Below are positions 21,545 to 22,576 of a DNA stretch of 22,576 nucleotides, one piece after another. Source of the DNA: UMGS755 sp045597205 (GTDB lineage Bacteria > Bacillota > Clostridia > UBA1381 > UBA9506); contig JAZODT010000091.1 in NCBI GenBank assembly GCA_045597205.1, positions 1-22,576 of the forward strand. Reading direction: 5' to 3'. Below the pieces are notes generated by a model that made no database searches, was not told the origin of the DNA, and was given only the letters and a program-made list of their open reading frames with translations. How positions within the stretch are numbered: position 1 is the first letter of the stretch; the number at the start of each line of letters is the position of its first letter. The translations under genes and the position numbers were made by a program.

Positions 21545-22522
21545 TTATTTATCAAGCGGCTTCATTGTTGGAAAGAGCAGCACATCACGGATGGCGGCAG
21601 AGTCTGTCATGAGCATGCACATGCGGTCAATACCAAAACCAATGCCGCCTGTGGGAGGCATGCCAATTTCTAACGCATTCATAAAGTCCTCATCTGTGGT
21701 GTTGGCTTCTTCATCACCTTGTGCCAGCAGTTCTTCCTGCGCGCGGAACCGTTCTCTCTGGTCAATGGGGTCATTGAGCTCAGAGTATGCATTGGCCATT
21801 TCCCAACCATTCATAAAGAATTCAAAACGTTCAACATATTCAGGATTTTCAGGTTTTTTCTTAGTCAAAGGAGAAATTTCAATGGGGTGGTCCATAACAA
21901 AAGTAGGTTGAATTAAGTGTTCTTCGGCATATTCTTCAAAGAACAGACTTAAAATATCGCCTTTTTTATGACGGTCTTCAAATTCAACGTGATGTTCTTT
22001 AGCAACGGCACGAGCTTCTTCTAAAGAGTGAATTTCGTCAAAGTCAACGCCGGCATATTTTTTAACAGCTTCTACCATAGTAATTCTTTCAAAGGGTTTG
22101 CCTAAATCCATTTCAATGCCGTTATAAACAATTTTAGTTGTGCCCAAAACTTCCTGTGCAACGTGACGATAAAGGTTTTCAGTCAAATCCATCATTCCGT
22201 GATAGTCGGTATAAGCCTGATATAATTCCATTAACGTAAATTCTGGATTATGACGGGTATCTAGCCCTTCGTTACGAAATACACGACCTATTTCATACAC
22301 TCTTTCCAAACCGCCTACGATTAAACGTTTTAAATAAAGTTCCAATGAAATACGCAGTTTAAAGTCTTCACTTAAGGCATTAAAGTGTGTTTCAAAAGGA
22401 CGGGCAGCTGCGCCACCGGCATTAGCTACCAGTATGGGTGTTTCTACTTCTAAAAAGCCCTGATTGTTTAAATAGTTACGAATGCTGGCAATGATTTTAG
22501 AACGTTTAATAAAAGTATCTTT
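21545..22522 (-). CDS. lysS: Lysyl-tRNA synthetase, class II, 5'-truncated by the contig end
   Basis: The C-terminal 325 residues of LysS, which charges tRNA-Lys. The native sequence begins at KDTFIKRSKII, the start of the class II catalytic core. Motif 1 includes FLEVETPIL, motif 2 is RVFRNEGLDTRHNPEFTLMELYQAY-like, and motif 3 is GIGFGIDRMCMLMT near the end. The protein ends in LLFPTMKPLDK as usual. The N-terminal anticodon-binding OB domain (roughly 170 residues by comparison with the usual length near 495) is missing because the sequence beyond 22522 is adapter. The frame remains open to a TTG at 22537, but those residues (MALRL) are translated adapter. Nothing suggests the gene is broken in the organism. 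Confidence 0.95.
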   Translation of the reverse strand, partial: KDTFIKRSKIIASIRNYLNNQGFLEVETPILVANAGGAAARPFETHFNALSEDFKLRISLELYLKRLIVGGLERVYEIGRVFRNEGLDTRHNPEFTLMELYQAYTDYHGMMDLTENLYRHVAQEVLGTTKIVYNGIEMDLGKPFERITMVEAVKKYAGVDFDEIHSLEEARAVAKEHHVEFEDRHKKGDILSLFFEEYAEEHLIQPTFVMDHPIEISPLTKKKPENPEYVERFEFFMNGWEMANAYSELNDPIDQRERFRAQEELLAQGDEEANTTDEDFMNALEIGMPPTGGIGFGIDRMCMLMTDSAAIRDVLLFPTMKPLDK

Positions 22523-22576
22523 AAGTCGGAGGGCCAAGCGGTCTTAGGAAGACAAGTTAAGGTGACAACTCCTTGG
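22523..22576. other. Sequencing-library adapter (MGI/BGI type) at the contig end
   Basis: From 22523 the sequence reads AAGTCGGAGG, one extra G, then a segment containing GCGGTCTTAGGAAGACAA up to 22555. Next come ten bases GTTAAGGTGA (22556-22565) and CAACTCCTTGG (22566-22576). From memory this is the DNBSEQ forward adapter, a 10-base index and the start of the downstream adapter segment, with one inserted G. It also breaks LysS homology exactly at its first base. Not biological sequence. Confidence 0.93.

Noticed and set aside
22508..22537. TTG at 22537 as the real start of a short LysS
   Set aside because: The codons beyond 22522 are adapter-derived, and the family needs about 170 more N-terminal residues.
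1..22576. CRISPR arrays, tRNA or rRNA genes, prophage or transposase genes
   Set aside because: None found: no regularly spaced repeats, cloverleaf-like stretches, or transposase/integrase motifs on either strand.

Overview
The window is a stretch of core chromosome from a low-to-moderate GC Gram-positive anaerobe, most likely a member of the Clostridia (Bacillota). The main clues are a HydF maturase for [FeFe]-hydrogenase, a CwlD-type amidase (normally tied to spore cortex maturation), an EcfT/EcfA vitamin-type transporter, a CD1247-like acidic zinc-ribbon protein, strong AGGAG-type ribosome binding sites, several TTG/GTG starts, and sigma-A-like promoters. No rRNA, tRNA, CRISPR array, phage or insertion sequence was seen.

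Layout, left to right. (1) 1-2753: a GH3 beta-N-acetylhexosaminidase followed 30 bp later by a class C beta-lactamase-fold serine hydrolase; this pairing resembles the NagZ-AmlB part of the Bacillus muropeptide/MurNAc recovery cluster. (2) 2838-9284: a tightly packed plus-strand series of a small membrane protein, cinA, recA, an MTA/SAH deaminase whose start lies inside recA, a Ppx/GppA phosphatase and the tRNA methylthiotransferase mtaB. (3) 9403-11286: cwlD and an AI-2E-family membrane protein. (4) 11399-13166: rpmE, secG, a terminator, efp and an acidic cysteine-rich zinc-ribbon protein. (5) 13310-16821: ecfT overlapping a single 883-residue polypeptide that carries both EcfA ATPase domains and a C-terminal substrate-binding (S) membrane component. 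(6) 16845-20191: hydF, an Orn/Lys/Arg decarboxylase-family enzyme and an azlC without azlD. A perfect 22-bp hairpin separates these from the minus-strand genes. (7) 20257-22522, minus strand: a His-tailed CDF metal exporter with a long leader, and the 3' two-thirds of lysS.

Two things stand out. The last 54 bases (22523-22576) are not biological: they match, from memory, the MGI/BGI (DNBSEQ) library adapter plus a 10-base index, so lysS is cut by a contig end and its apparent start is an artefact. The roughly 200-nt leader of the CDF exporter has a near-consensus promoter, a short reading frame broken by an in-frame TGA whose tail resembles the end of LysS, and a 14-bp inverted repeat just before the start. 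That leader is the best candidate here for undescribed regulation. The rest is mostly conserved housekeeping, and I found no convincing new multi-gene system.
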